Part shown: positions 1-8,065 of the stretch, one piece after another
Numbering within the stretch: position 1 is the stretch's first letter
How the letters are laid out: each line of letters starts with the position of its first letter
Source: Alphaproteobacteria bacterium
GTDB lineage: Bacteria; Pseudomonadota; Alphaproteobacteria; Rickettsiales; JAIXRX01
DNA: 13,398 nucleotides
Direction of reading: 5' to 3'
Assembly: GCA_027485005.1 (NCBI GenBank)
Contig: JAIXRX010000207.1
Location: 1-13,398, forward strand
Position numbers and translations under genes: made by a program
Notes under the pieces: generated by a model
The model's database searches: none
Seen by the model: only the letters and a program-made list of their open reading frames with translations
What the model was told of the DNA's origin: nothing

Positions 1-3000
1 GCTCCCAAATGACGCATGCTAATCATCAACATCGGGAAGGTGAGATTGGCTTGACGCTTCACATCATCCACAAATGCCAGATAACGCGCAACGGCGGCTT
101 GCTCACTCTCATGCCATTGCTGAATCATGGCGGTGCTGTCGGCATTGGTCGGAATGTTGTGCAATAAATGCGCCGCCAAACGACGCTGATGATCAGAGAA
201 TTGGCTGATGAGAGTTTGCATGGCCATGCGATCCCAATGGGTTTCGATGCGGGTCATGCGGGAAGCGCTGCGGCGCATCCAACCCAAATGCAAGAGCGCG
301 CCGATTTGGAAATAGATTCTTGCCACATCTTTGACGGGGCGTTTGAAATCCAGTGCCACTTGTACCACATCGAGCGCACTGGAAATCGCTTCCAAACGCG
401 CAATGCGTTGTGCCATTTCGTCGGGGGCGCCCATGCCTTTAAAGCGGGTGAATTTTTCTTCAAACACCGCTTGCATGTTGGGTGTCATGGTGTCGGTATA
501 GCATTGCATAAATTCCGCCACGGCTTTGCCATAGGTATCAAGCACGGCTTGAATTTGCATCGGTTGTGGCAGATTGCGCAAGAACCACATGGCGGTGCGC
601 TCAAGGAAAATACTGGCTTGGCGGAACATGGCAGCTTGCGTGGCTGCTGGCGTGTTGGCGTCCAGTTTTTCAATGTCGTTCCATAGGGCTGGAATGTCGA
701 ATACATGGCGCGTAATAATATAGGCACGCGCAATGTCGTCCGCTTTCATGCCGCTATCTTCCATCATGCTATGCATGAAGGTGATACCACCGCGATTGAC
801 CACGCTGTTGGTGACCATGGTAGCAATAATTTCACGACGCAGCGGATGCGCTTTAATCGCTTCTGCAAAATCGGTTTGCATTGTTTTTGGGAAGTAGCGG
901 AACAACTCGCGCTCAAGGAATGCGTCGTCTGGCAAGCTAGATTCAAGAAGCTGCGGGTAGAGCACATTTTTTGCGTAAGACAGCAGCACCGAAAGTTCTG
1001 GGCGGGTAAGGCCTTTGCCTTGGGCGCGGCGGTCGCTGATAGTTTTGGTGCTCGGTAAAAACTCCACACTGCGTTTCAAATGGCCGCTGCGTTCAAAGCC
1101 ATCAATCAACCGTTCTTGCTCATCTAAATTGCCAACCCCTTCATGCTGCACCACGCTTAGTGCTTGGGTTTGCAGGTGGTTGTCTTTCAGCACCAGATAG
1201 GCCACGTCGTCGGTCATCGTCGCGAGAATCTGGTTGCGTTTTTCTTCAGTCAGCGCGCCATTTTCTAGCAATTGACCAAAAGCAATTTTGATATTCACTT
1301 CATGATCCGAGCAATCCACACCCGCGGAATTGTCAATCGCGTCGGTGTTCAAACGGCCGCCGTTTAGCGCATATTCAATGCGCCCAAGCTGGGTAAAGCC
1401 AAGGTTGCCGCCCTCACCAATTACTTTGCAGCGAAGTTCAGAACCATTGATGCGAAGGGCATTGTTGGTGCGGTCGCCCACTTGTTCATGGGTTTCGGTT
1501 TCGGCTTTCACATAGGTGCCGATGCCGCCATTCCACAACAAATCAACCGGCGCTTTTAAAATCGCTTGAATCAATTCGTCAGGAGAAAGGCTCTCTGCTT
1601 GCACGTCCAGCACTTGTTTGATTTCGGCAGAAAGCGGAATCGTTTTTTCCGAACGCTTAAAAATACCGCCGCCTTTAGAAATTAGGCTGGCGTCATAATC
1701 TTCCCATGAAGAGCGCGGGAGGTGGAACATACGCTCGCGTTCCGCAAAACTTTTGGCAGCGTCTGGGTTCGGGTCGAGGAAAATATGCATATGGTTGAAC
1801 GCGGCCACCAGCTTAATATGCGGCGATTGCAACATGCCGTTACCAAACACGTCACCGGCCATATCACCAATACCCACCGTGGTGAAATCTTGCGTTTGTG
1901 TATCAATGCCCATCTCGCGGAAGTGACGCATGACCGACACCCACGCGCCGCGTGCGGTGATGCCCATGACTTTATGGTCGTAACCAACTGAGCCGCCCGA
2001 CGCAAATGCATCCCCCAACCAGAAGCCATATTCTTTAGAAATCGCGTTAGCGTAATCGGAGAAGGTGGCGGTGCCTTTGTCGGCAGCGACCACTAAATAT
2101 GGATCGTTATCGTCGTATCGCACAGTTTGCGAAGGTGGAATCGCCACACCTTTTTGTAGGTTGTCGGTAATGTCCAACAAGCCGCGCAGGAAGGTTTGGT
2201 AGCAGGCGATGCCTTCTTTCAAAAACGCGTCGCGGTCCGAAGGAGCAGGGGCTTTTTTCAGCACAAAACCACCTTTGGAACCCACCGGCACAATGACCGC
2301 ATTTTTCACCATTTGCGCTTTGATTAAGCCCAATACTTCGGTGCGGAAATCTTCGCCACGGTCCGACCAGCGAAGGCCGCCACGCGCCACTTTACCGCCA
2401 CGCAGATGGATGCCTTCCACGCGATTGCTATAGACAAAAATCTCAGCAAATGGACGTGGCAACGGCAAACCTGGAACCTTAGAAGAATCAAGCTTAAATG
2501 AGAGATAAGATTTGTAATTTCCTTGTGCGTCTGTTTGGAAATAGTTGGTGCGCCAAGTGCAACGAATCAGCTCGAGCATGTGACGTAAAATGCGATCTTC
2601 TTCCAAGCTTTTTACGTCATTCAGAAGGCTGGTGATCGTGGATTGCACGTCATTCGCCAAGGCTTCGCGGCTGCCTTCAAGCGCAGGCTGGAAGCGCAGC
2701 TGGAAGAACTGTACCAATTGATGCGTAATGTTAGGATAGTTGGAAAGCGCACGGATGATAGCTTCTAAGCTGTATGGGAAGGTGGCTTGCTTGGCATATT
2801 TGGCATAAGCACGCAGCATGGTGGCTTGGCGCCAGTCAATACCTGCACGCACAACTAGCGCGTTAAAGCCGTCATTCTCAATGTCTTGTGCCCAGCATTT
2901 TGCGAGTGCTTCTTCAAAGCGTTGTTTGATTTCGGCGACATTGATATTCGCGCCATCATGTGGCAACAAACGGAAATCACGAATCCAGATAGTCGGCGTT

Positions 3001-4802
3001 TTCTGGTCCGCAATTTTTAGGCGATATGGCGTTTCGTCCAACACACGGAAACCAAAGTTTTCAAGCATCGGTAGAATGTCGGAAAGCGAGGCCTGCTCAT
3101 GGAGTGTATAGATTTTAAGATGCAAATAATCTTTGTCGTAATCGCGTGATTTGAAGAGCTCTAAACCAACCGTGTTACTCTCCAGTGTTTGTTCCACACG
3201 CTCAATGTCATAGACGGCATTAAGCGGTTTGAAGCTGTCCACATAAGATGCAGGGAAAGCGTTGCCATAGACGCGCATTAAGCGCTCTGCTTTTTGTGCA
3301 CCAAAGGCATAGGCCAAGGATTCGCGCAAGGAATCCTGCCACTGGTTGGTCACATGGGCGATGGCTTCTTCAATATCACGAACATGTACAGCAGGAATAT
3401 TGCCTGGCGTGGTTTTGATGATGAGATGCGCGCGCGCCAGCGGCGAGTCGGTCATTTGCGTGAAGAAAGAGGTGGTCGTACCTTCAAACGCATTTTCCAA
3501 AATGGTTTGAATTTTTTGGCGTAGCTGCGTGCTAAAACGCTCACGCGGAATAAACACCATGCAGCTGACAAAGCGTTCAAAATTATCGCGGCGAACGAAT
3601 AAACGCACAGCAGGGCGGGCTTCTAAAGACAGTACGCCAAGTGCATATTCAAATAAATCATCCTCTGAAATTTGGAAAAGTTCGTCGCGTGAGGCGAATT
3701 CAAGAATGGCTTTGAGTGATTTACCATCATGGCTGGCGGCGTCAAAATTCGCACGTTCTAAAATACGTTCAAATTTTTGACGAATGACTGGAATGGCCGC
3801 AGCACTTTGGTAATATACAATAGAGGTGAAAAGGCCAAGGAAGCGGCATTCACCAATAACCTTGCCTTGTGTATCGAAGCGCTTAATCGCAATATAATCC
3901 ATATTCACTGGGCGGTGAACAATGGATTTGCGATTGGATTTGGTGATTTCCATTAAGTTCGGCACCAGCGCAAAATGCATGGCGTCGGCAGGCAAGGCTT
4001 GCAGGCCTTGGGGTTTTAGTTCGGAATCTTCCATACGGAAAATACCAAGCTCAGAGCCTTTCACAATCTGTAGATCAAGATTGCCTTTGGCATCAAAGAA
4101 ATCATACTCGATGGCACCAAGAAAGACGAAATTCTTTTGACGCAACCATTCGAGAAAGGCTTTGCATTCGCTGCGCTCCTCGGCAGGTATTTTTGCGACG
4201 TCTTTATTTAGCGATTCTTCAGTGTCTTTGATTTTTTGAACAAGCAATGCCCAATCATCAACCACTAGCTTGACGCTGTGGAGGATGTTTTGAAGATTCT
4301 CAATCAGTTGCTCTGCACTAATGTCATCTGGCAGGGCAGAGAGTTGGAAATGAATCAGTGATTCATAATGGTTTTCTTTTTGTTTCACCGACTCTGCTGC
4401 TACAAAAGATTCTAGCGCACCTTTGGCATTACGTTTCACATTAAAAATAGGATGAATCGTGCGATAAATCGTGAAACCAAGGCGCGTGAGTTCCGCGGTG
4501 AGGGAGTCCACTAAAAATGGCATGTCATTATTAAGCACTTCAAGCGCTATACGGGAGGATTTTTCATGCAGATTCAGCAAGCGGATTTTAGGATTCTGGT
4601 CATCACGTTGCGTCATGAATTCATAGCTTTTTTGGGCTGCTGCTGCTGACTCTGCAGGGTCCCAATGCTCAAGATCAATAATCGGGGTGCGTTCATAGTA
4701 ATGACGAACGAACTCACGCAAGATGGGGCTGGTGTCCGCCGGAAGCTGCTGGGTGATATCTAGGATAAGTGACTGCAGGCGCTGCTTATAATTGTCTGAC
4801 AT
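1..4802 (-). CDS. gdhB: NAD-specific glutamate dehydrogenase, large (~180 kDa) type, C-terminus cut by window edge
   Basis: This enzyme oxidatively deaminates L-glutamate to 2-oxoglutarate and ammonia with NAD+, mainly for glutamate catabolism in the cytoplasm. The frame is open from ATG 4802-4800 to the left edge without a stop: 1600 full codons, plus two bases that encode Ala whatever the third base is. Family members are about 1600-1650 residues, so little is missing. Seen motifs are GGKVARGGLRWSDR (about residues 802-815), VPVGSKGGF with K843, GIGDMAGDVFGNG from G977, and NHMHIFLDPNPD near 1010; these are hallmarks of the catalytic core. The first ~700 residues lack such motifs; in this family they hold ACT-like regulatory domains. 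I checked that the frame is the same at the start, at the catalytic motifs and at the left edge, so there is no frameshift. The start has only a weak AGAG seven bases upstream. It is divergent from cysQ and called gdhZ in some alphaproteobacteria. Confidence 0.96.
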   Translation of the reverse strand, partial: MSDNYKQRLQSLILDITQQLPADTSPILREFVRHYYERTPIIDLEHWDPAESAAAAQKSYEFMTQRDDQNPKIRLLNLHEKSSRIALEVLNNDMPFLVDSLTAELTRLGFTIYRTIHPIFNVKRNAKGALESFVAAESVKQKENHYESLIHFQLSALPDDISAEQLIENLQNILHSVKLVVDDWALLVQKIKDTEESLNKDVAKIPAEERSECKAFLEWLRQKNFVFLGAIEYDFFDAKGNLDLQIVKGSELGIFRMEDSELKPQGLQALPADAMHFALVPNLMEITKSNRKSIVHRPVNMDYIAIKRFDTQGKVIGECRFLGLFTSIVYYQSAAAIPVIRQKFERILERANFDAASHDGKSLKAILEFASRDELFQISEDDLFEYALGVLSLEARPAVRLFVRRDNFERFVSCMVFIPRERFSTQLRQKIQTILENAFEGTTTSFFTQMTDSPLARAHLIIKTTPGNIPAVHVRDIEEAIAHVTNQWQDSLRESLAYAFGAQKAERLMRVYGNAFPASYVDSFKPLNAVYDIERVEQTLESNTVGLELFKSRDYDKDYLHLKIYTLHEQASLSDILPMLENFGFRVLDETPYRLKIADQKTPTIWIRDFRLLPHDGANINVAEIKQRFEEALAKCWAQDIENDGFNALVVRAGIDWRQATMLRAYAKYAKQATFPYSLEAIIRALSNYPNITHQLVQFFQLRFQPALEGSREALANDVQSTITSLLNDVKSLEEDRILRHMLELIRCTWRTNYFQTDAQGNYKSYLSFKLDSSKVPGLPLPRPFAEIFVYSNRVEGIHLRGGKVARGGLRWSDRGEDFRTEVLGLIKAQMVKNAVIVPVGSKGGFVLKKAPAPSDRDAFLKEGIACYQTFLRGLLDITDNLQKGVAIPPSQTVRYDDNDPYLVVAADKGTATFSDYANAISKEYGFWLGDAFASGGSVGYDHKVMGITARGAWVSVMRHFREMGIDTQTQDFTTVGIGDMAGDVFGNGMLQSPHIKLVAAFNHMHIFLDPNPDAAKSFAERERMFHLPRSSWEDYDASLISKGGGIFKRSEKTIPLSAEIKQVLDVQAESLSPDELIQAILKAPVDLLWNGGIGTYVKAETETHEQVGDRTNNALRINGSELRCKVIGEGGNLGFTQLGRIEYALNGGRLNTDAIDNSAGVDCSDHEVNIKIAFGQLLENGALTEEKRNQILATMTDDVAYLVLKDNHLQTQALSVVQHEGVGNLDEQERLIDGFERSGHLKRSVEFLPSTKTISDRRAQGKGLTRPELSVLLSYAKNVLYPQLLESSLPDDAFLERELFRYFPKTMQTDFAEAIKAHPLRREIIATMVTNSVVNRGGITFMHSMMEDSGMKADDIARAYIITRHVFDIPALWNDIEKLDANTPAATQAAMFRQASIFLERTAMWFLRNLPQPMQIQAVLDTYGKAVAEFMQCYTDTMTPNMQAVFEEKFTRFKGMGAPDEMAQRIARLEAISSALDVVQVALDFKRPVKDVARIYFQIGALLHLGWMRRSASRMTRIETHWDRMAMQTLISQFSDHQRRLAAHLLHNIPTNADSTAMIQQWHESEQAAVARYLAFVDDVKRQANLTFPMLMISMRHLG

Positions 4803-4931
4803 TTTCTAGCTCTTTTGTTTTTTGAGTAAAAAATCTTCGCCGAAAGCCATCTGCTTAATGGCGATTGATTTGTAGTGTTGATTTATGGCGTGATGCATGC
4901 GAAAAAGCAAGAAATTTCAAAGGTTAGACGA
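4803..4931. other. Divergent intergenic spacer gdhB / cysQ
   Basis: This 129-nt A/T-rich spacer must hold the promoters for both the glutamate dehydrogenase gene and the cysQ-mreD-mrdA-rodA unit. I found no convincing -35/-10 pair on either strand. The best minus-strand candidate is TTGCTT with CATAAA at 17-nt spacing, matching the consensus only 3/6 and 4/6. A short inverted repeat, GCCAT-7 nt-ATGGC, lies at about 4847-4863 and has no T-run. No RNA gene is seen. Confidence 0.6.
4919..4923 (+). promoter_or_regulatory. Ribosome binding site deciding the cysQ start
   Basis: AAAGG lies 8 nt before ATG 4932. The upstream in-frame alternatives, GTG 4875 and ATG 4893, have no Shine-Dalgarno-like sequence, so 4932 is the preferred start. 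Confidence 0.65.
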
Positions 4932-5732
4932 ATGCAGCCAACCATCGATTTACCCTCGCTTATGCCATCACTTTTGCCCTTATTGGCCAGCGTGAGCGCC
5001 ATGGTGCGAGAATTTTCACAGCAGAAACCTAAAGTGCAGCATAAATTGGATGGCAGCCCTGTGTCAGAAGCAGATTTGCTGGCACATACCCAGTTGACGC
5101 AGGGTTTGCAGGCGCTCGGCTTTGGCATTCCTGTCGTGTCGGAAGAGGCGTTAATTGAAAATGTAGGTGATGAGGATAGTTACTGGTTGATTGACCCGAT
5201 TGATGGCACTCGCGCTTTCTTGCGCGGCGAGCCGTATTATGTGGTGAATGTGGCGTTGATACATAAGAAAAAAGCTATTTTTGGTGCCATTTCTGCGCCA
5301 GCTTTTCGTAAAATTTATTACGGGGCGGCAGGCCAAGGCGCATGGGTGGTGGATGAAGAAAATCTTGCTCATGCCAGCGAATGTGTATTGCAAGGGCTAA
5401 CAGAGGGGCAGGGCTGGCGCGTGCTTACCAGTTCGCGCACCGTGTCTGCGCCATTTGCTGACTGGTTGGCACATCATCCTGTGCTCACCCAAACCAATAT
5501 CCCAAGTGCCTATAAATTTTGTTTGATATTGGACGGACAGGCGGATGTGTATGCGCGCCGTGGCACCGTCAATAGTTGGGATATTGCCGCAGGGCACGCC
5601 TTGATGGAAGCGGCGGGTGGCCGCATGATGACGGCCAAGGGAGAACCGTTGCTTTACTCGGTGATTCAGCCGGAAGTGAAGGGGTTTGTGGCCTCTGTGC
5701 CGGGGGTGGTTTTTCATTCTGCACCGTGGTAA
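4932..5732 (+). CDS. cysQ: 3'(2'),5'-bisphosphate nucleotidase CysQ (inositol monophosphatase superfamily)
   Basis: CysQ hydrolyses 3'-phosphoadenosine 5'-phosphate (PAP), the by-product of PAPS-dependent sulfate assimilation and sulfotransfer, to AMP and phosphate, with Mg2+. From ATG 4932 the protein is 266 aa, close to the ~250 usual for CysQ. Metal-site motifs of the superfamily are all present: KLDGSPVSEAD (38-48), the Glu pair E71/E72, DPIDGT (88-93) and WDIAAGHALMEAAGG (216-230). The segment YKFCLILDGQADVYAR just before the last motif resembles CysQ (KFC...G.AD.Y.R) more than inositol monophosphatase proper. No signal peptide is evident, so it is cytosolic. It is the first gene of the unit and ends 6 nt before mreD, so it is probably co-transcribed with the cell-wall genes although it has no known role in them. 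Substrate is inferred from family resemblance. Confidence 0.88.
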   Translation: MQPTIDLPSLMPSLLPLLASVSAMVREFSQQKPKVQHKLDGSPVSEADLLAHTQLTQGLQALGFGIPVVSEEALIENVGDEDSYWLIDPIDGTRAFLRGEPYYVVNVALIHKKKAIFGAISAPAFRKIYYGAAGQGAWVVDEENLAHASECVLQGLTEGQGWRVLTSSRTVSAPFADWLAHHPVLTQTNIPSAYKFCLILDGQADVYARRGTVNSWDIAAGHALMEAAGGRMMTAKGEPLLYSVIQPEVKGFVASVPGVVFHSAPW

Positions 5733-5738
5733 TAAGTA

Positions 5739-6233
5739 ATGATGCGATATGTGCTTTCTCCTCTTCCTGCGTTATTGGTACTGCTGATTTATTTGTGGCA
5801 GTGGGGAGTATTGCGTGATGCTACATGGCAGTTATTAATGCCGCAGTGGTGGTGGATGGCAAGTTTCTTCTGGGTGTTGCATCGCCCCACTTTATGGCCA
5901 ATTAGTTGGCAGCTTGCCATCGGTTTGCTCATCGATTTATGGATGCATACGCCGCTAGGCATAACACCTTTATTCACCATTCTTTCAAGCTACTGGATAA
6001 TGCGCCGGCGTCGGGTACTGCTTGAGGCTGCACCTGCGTTGCTATGGTTGAACTTCTCAGCATGGTTTAGTGTATTGTGGTGTTTCTTGTGGCTGATAAG
6101 CGCATGGTATCTTGGGCAAAAACCAGACACTTGGTGGCTGGCTGTGCAGGCACTCACCACGTTATTATGCTACCCTGTCTGGAATATGGCAGCACAAAAA
6201 CTGCTCGATTGGCTTGAAAGCAAAGGAGTATAA
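5739..6233 (+). CDS. mreD: Rod shape-determining membrane protein MreD
   Basis: MreD is a small polytopic inner-membrane protein of the elongasome, the complex that directs lateral-wall peptidoglycan synthesis with MreB, MreC, RodA and PBP2. The 164-aa product is very hydrophobic, with about five membrane segments (roughly 8-27, 33-50, 57-70/74-88, 98-125, 133-150). The segment GLLIDLWMHTPLGITPLF (62-79) matches the family's conserved G-L-L-x-D-L-x-x-x-TPLG pattern. Position directly before mrdA and mrdB supports the call. Two ATG codons are adjacent (5739 and 5742), and no clear Shine-Dalgarno precedes them, so translation may be coupled to cysQ, which stops 6 nt earlier. It contains 20 tryptophans in 164 residues, including W37-W39, which is extreme even for a membrane protein. 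mreB and mreC are not adjacent. The family is fast-evolving, so the call rests partly on context. Confidence 0.82.
   Translation: MMRYVLSPLPALLVLLIYLWQWGVLRDATWQLLMPQWWWMASFFWVLHRPTLWPISWQLAIGLLIDLWMHTPLGITPLFTILSSYWIMRRRRVLLEAAPALLWLNFSAWFSVLWCFLWLISAWYLGQKPDTWWLAVQALTTLLCYPVWNMAAQKLLDWLESKGV
6222..6228 (+). promoter_or_regulatory. Ribosome binding site of mrdA inside the mreD end
   Basis: AAAGGAG overlaps the last sense codons of mreD and lies 10 nt before ATG 6239. It supports that start and tight coupling of mreD and mrdA. Confidence 0.7.
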
Positions 6234-6238
6234 GACGG

Positions 6239-8065
6239 ATGCGGGTAGTAAAGACCAGCCAGAAAGACGGCTTGACTCGGCGCTCCATGTTACTTGCGGG
6301 TGTGAGCATGGCGGCTTTTGCTACTTTGACGGCGCGGCTTGGATATTTACAGATTTTCAAGAAAAACGAATACCAGACCATGGCGGAAGAAAATCGGATT
6401 AAATTGGTACTGACGCCACCACCGCGTGGGCAGCTATTAGACAGGAATGGAAGAATTTTAGCGGGCCGCCGTCAACATCACCGCTTGCTTTTTGAGCCGC
6501 AAATTGATGGGCAGGTCGAACCACTTGAGGTACTAGAGAAGCTAAAAAAACTTGTGCCAATCAGCACGCAGCGTTTGAAAGAGGCGGAGCATCAATTAAA
6601 ACGTCGCGGGAGTGCGCCCATTCTCCTCAAAGACTATCTGACATGGGAAGAGCTTTCGGCTTTAGAATTCCAAACCCCGAATTTACCAGGCGCTATGATT
6701 GATATGGGGGAGATGCGCGATTATCCATTGGGGCAGATGTTAGCACATTTAGTTGGATATGTTTCCACGGTTGCAAAAAATGACAATCCCGACAGCCCCT
6801 TGCTTAAATTGCCTGGCTTCAAAATTGGCAAAAACGGGATTGAGAAATCCATGGAAGAAGTGCTGCAAGGTCAAGCTGGGATTCGCTCGGTGGAAGTGAA
6901 TGTACATGGTAGCCATTTACGCGAAGTATCAAGAAAACCAAGTGTGGCTGGGAAAGATGTGACGCTGACATTGGATGAGCGTTTACAACGTTTTATAGTA
7001 GAGCGTTTGGGTGATGAAAGTGGCGCCGTGATTGTGATGGATGTGCATAATGGCGAAATACTTGCCTTTGCGTCTAATCCTGCTTTTGACCCCAATAAAT
7101 TCAGCGAAGGGATTAGCGCAAATTATTGGAAGGAATTGCAAGAGAACGAACGCAATCCGCTGCTGAACAAGGCTATCACAGGGCAGTATCCTCCCGGTTC
7201 GACCTTTAAGATGATGACAGGGTTAGCGGGGTTGGAAGCAGGCGTTATCAATACGCAAACGCGATTCTTCTGTCCGGGACATTATTATATGGGAAGCCAC
7301 CGGTTTAATTGCTGGAAAGAAGAAGGTCATGGCAGCGTGAATCTTGAAGAGGCTTTGGCCAAATCCTGTGATACCTATTTTTATAACGTGGGTCAGCGCC
7401 TTGGCATTGAGAAATTGGCCGAGGTAGGAAAAGAGTTTGGTTTAGGTGCACCGACGGGTCTTAATGTGCCGGGAGAAAAAGGTGGTGCCATGCCAAATAG
7501 TGCGTGGAAAATGAAACGCTTTAAGCAGCCATGGCAAGGGGGCGACACGATTAACGTGGCGATTGGTCAAGGCTACGTACTGACGACCCCGCTGCAATTG
7601 GCAGTGATGGTGGCGCGGCTGGTCAATGGTGGTTATGCGGTGACGCCACAACTTACACTGCAAAATGATGCACCGGATTACAAACCCATCCCTGTGAAAC
7701 AGGAACATCTTGTCGCGATTAAATTAGGTATGGATGCGGTGATGAATAAACCCATGGGCACAGCGTATGCACAGCGAATTCAAGAACTTGGCATGGAAAT
7801 GGGTGGCAAAACTGGTACTGCGCAAGTGCGCCGCATCCTGCAGCGGGGCCAAGACCAAAATACACTGCCTTGGCATTTACGCCATCACGCTCTTTTTGTG
7901 GGATATGCTCCCGTGGACAAGCCGCGTTTTGCGATATCTGTGGTGATAGAACATGGTGGCGGTGGGGCGTCTGCTGCCGCACCAGTGGCGCGTGATGTAT
8001 TACGTAAAGTCCAAGAGCTTTACCCCAATATTCGCGGCATCCAATTATTGGGAGATAGTGTATGA
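6239..8065 (+). CDS. mrdA: Penicillin-binding protein 2, peptidoglycan D,D-transpeptidase
   Basis: PBP2 is the class B penicillin-binding protein that cross-links new glycan strands during cell elongation; it acts in the periplasm, anchored in the inner membrane, and works with RodA. The 608-aa protein has a short cytoplasmic tail, one membrane anchor (about 17-36), the PPRGQLLDRNGRILA dimerisation-domain motif (61-75), and a C-terminal transpeptidase domain. The three active-site motifs are present: S321-TF-K324 in YPPGSTFKMMTG, SCD (376-378), and KTG (524-526) in GGKTGTAQ. SxD in place of SxN is normal for PBP2. GYLQI after the anchor and the HALFVGYAP segment near 550 are also typical. R14-R15 before the anchor looks Tat-like but fits the positive-inside rule. 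The gene starts 5 nt after mreD and overlaps rodA by 4 nt (ATGA). This is the target class of mecillinam-type beta-lactams. Confidence 0.96.
   Translation: MRVVKTSQKDGLTRRSMLLAGVSMAAFATLTARLGYLQIFKKNEYQTMAEENRIKLVLTPPPRGQLLDRNGRILAGRRQHHRLLFEPQIDGQVEPLEVLEKLKKLVPISTQRLKEAEHQLKRRGSAPILLKDYLTWEELSALEFQTPNLPGAMIDMGEMRDYPLGQMLAHLVGYVSTVAKNDNPDSPLLKLPGFKIGKNGIEKSMEEVLQGQAGIRSVEVNVHGSHLREVSRKPSVAGKDVTLTLDERLQRFIVERLGDESGAVIVMDVHNGEILAFASNPAFDPNKFSEGISANYWKELQENERNPLLNKAITGQYPPGSTFKMMTGLAGLEAGVINTQTRFFCPGHYYMGSHRFNCWKEEGHGSVNLEEALAKSCDTYFYNVGQRLGIEKLAEVGKEFGLGAPTGLNVPGEKGGAMPNSAWKMKRFKQPWQGGDTINVAIGQGYVLTTPLQLAVMVARLVNGGYAVTPQLTLQNDAPDYKPIPVKQEHLVAIKLGMDAVMNKPMGTAYAQRIQELGMEMGGKTGTAQVRRILQRGQDQNTLPWHLRHHALFVGYAPVDKPRFAISVVIEHGGGGASAAAPVARDVLRKVQELYPNIRGIQLLGDSV
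8050..8054 (+). promoter_or_regulatory. Ribosome binding site of rodA inside the mrdA end
   Basis: GGGAG lies 7 nt before ATG 8062 within the last codons of mrdA. With the ATGA stop/start overlap it points to strong translational coupling of PBP2 and RodA. Confidence 0.7.

Noticed and set aside
168..686. 172-codon plus-strand reading frame, and several others of 60-117 codons antisense to the glutamate dehydrogenase gene
   Set aside because: They lie fully inside the conserved minus-strand gdhB frame, have no recognisable product, and carry compositions expected of antisense shadows.
4875..4931. N-terminal extension of cysQ starting at GTG 4875 or ATG 4893
   Set aside because: Neither start has a ribosome binding site, and the added residues do not resemble the start of CysQ proteins; ATG 4932 has AAAGG 8 nt upstream.
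6278..6349. Twin-arginine signal at the PBP2 N-terminus (RRSMLLAG)
   Set aside because: It lacks a full Tat motif and a cleavage site. Two arginines before a membrane anchor agree with the positive-inside rule for class B PBPs.
7042..7050. TGTGCATAA, the reverse complement of a DnaA-box-like word
   Set aside because: It encodes part of the conserved VMDVHNGEIL segment of PBP2 and is explained by the protein sequence.
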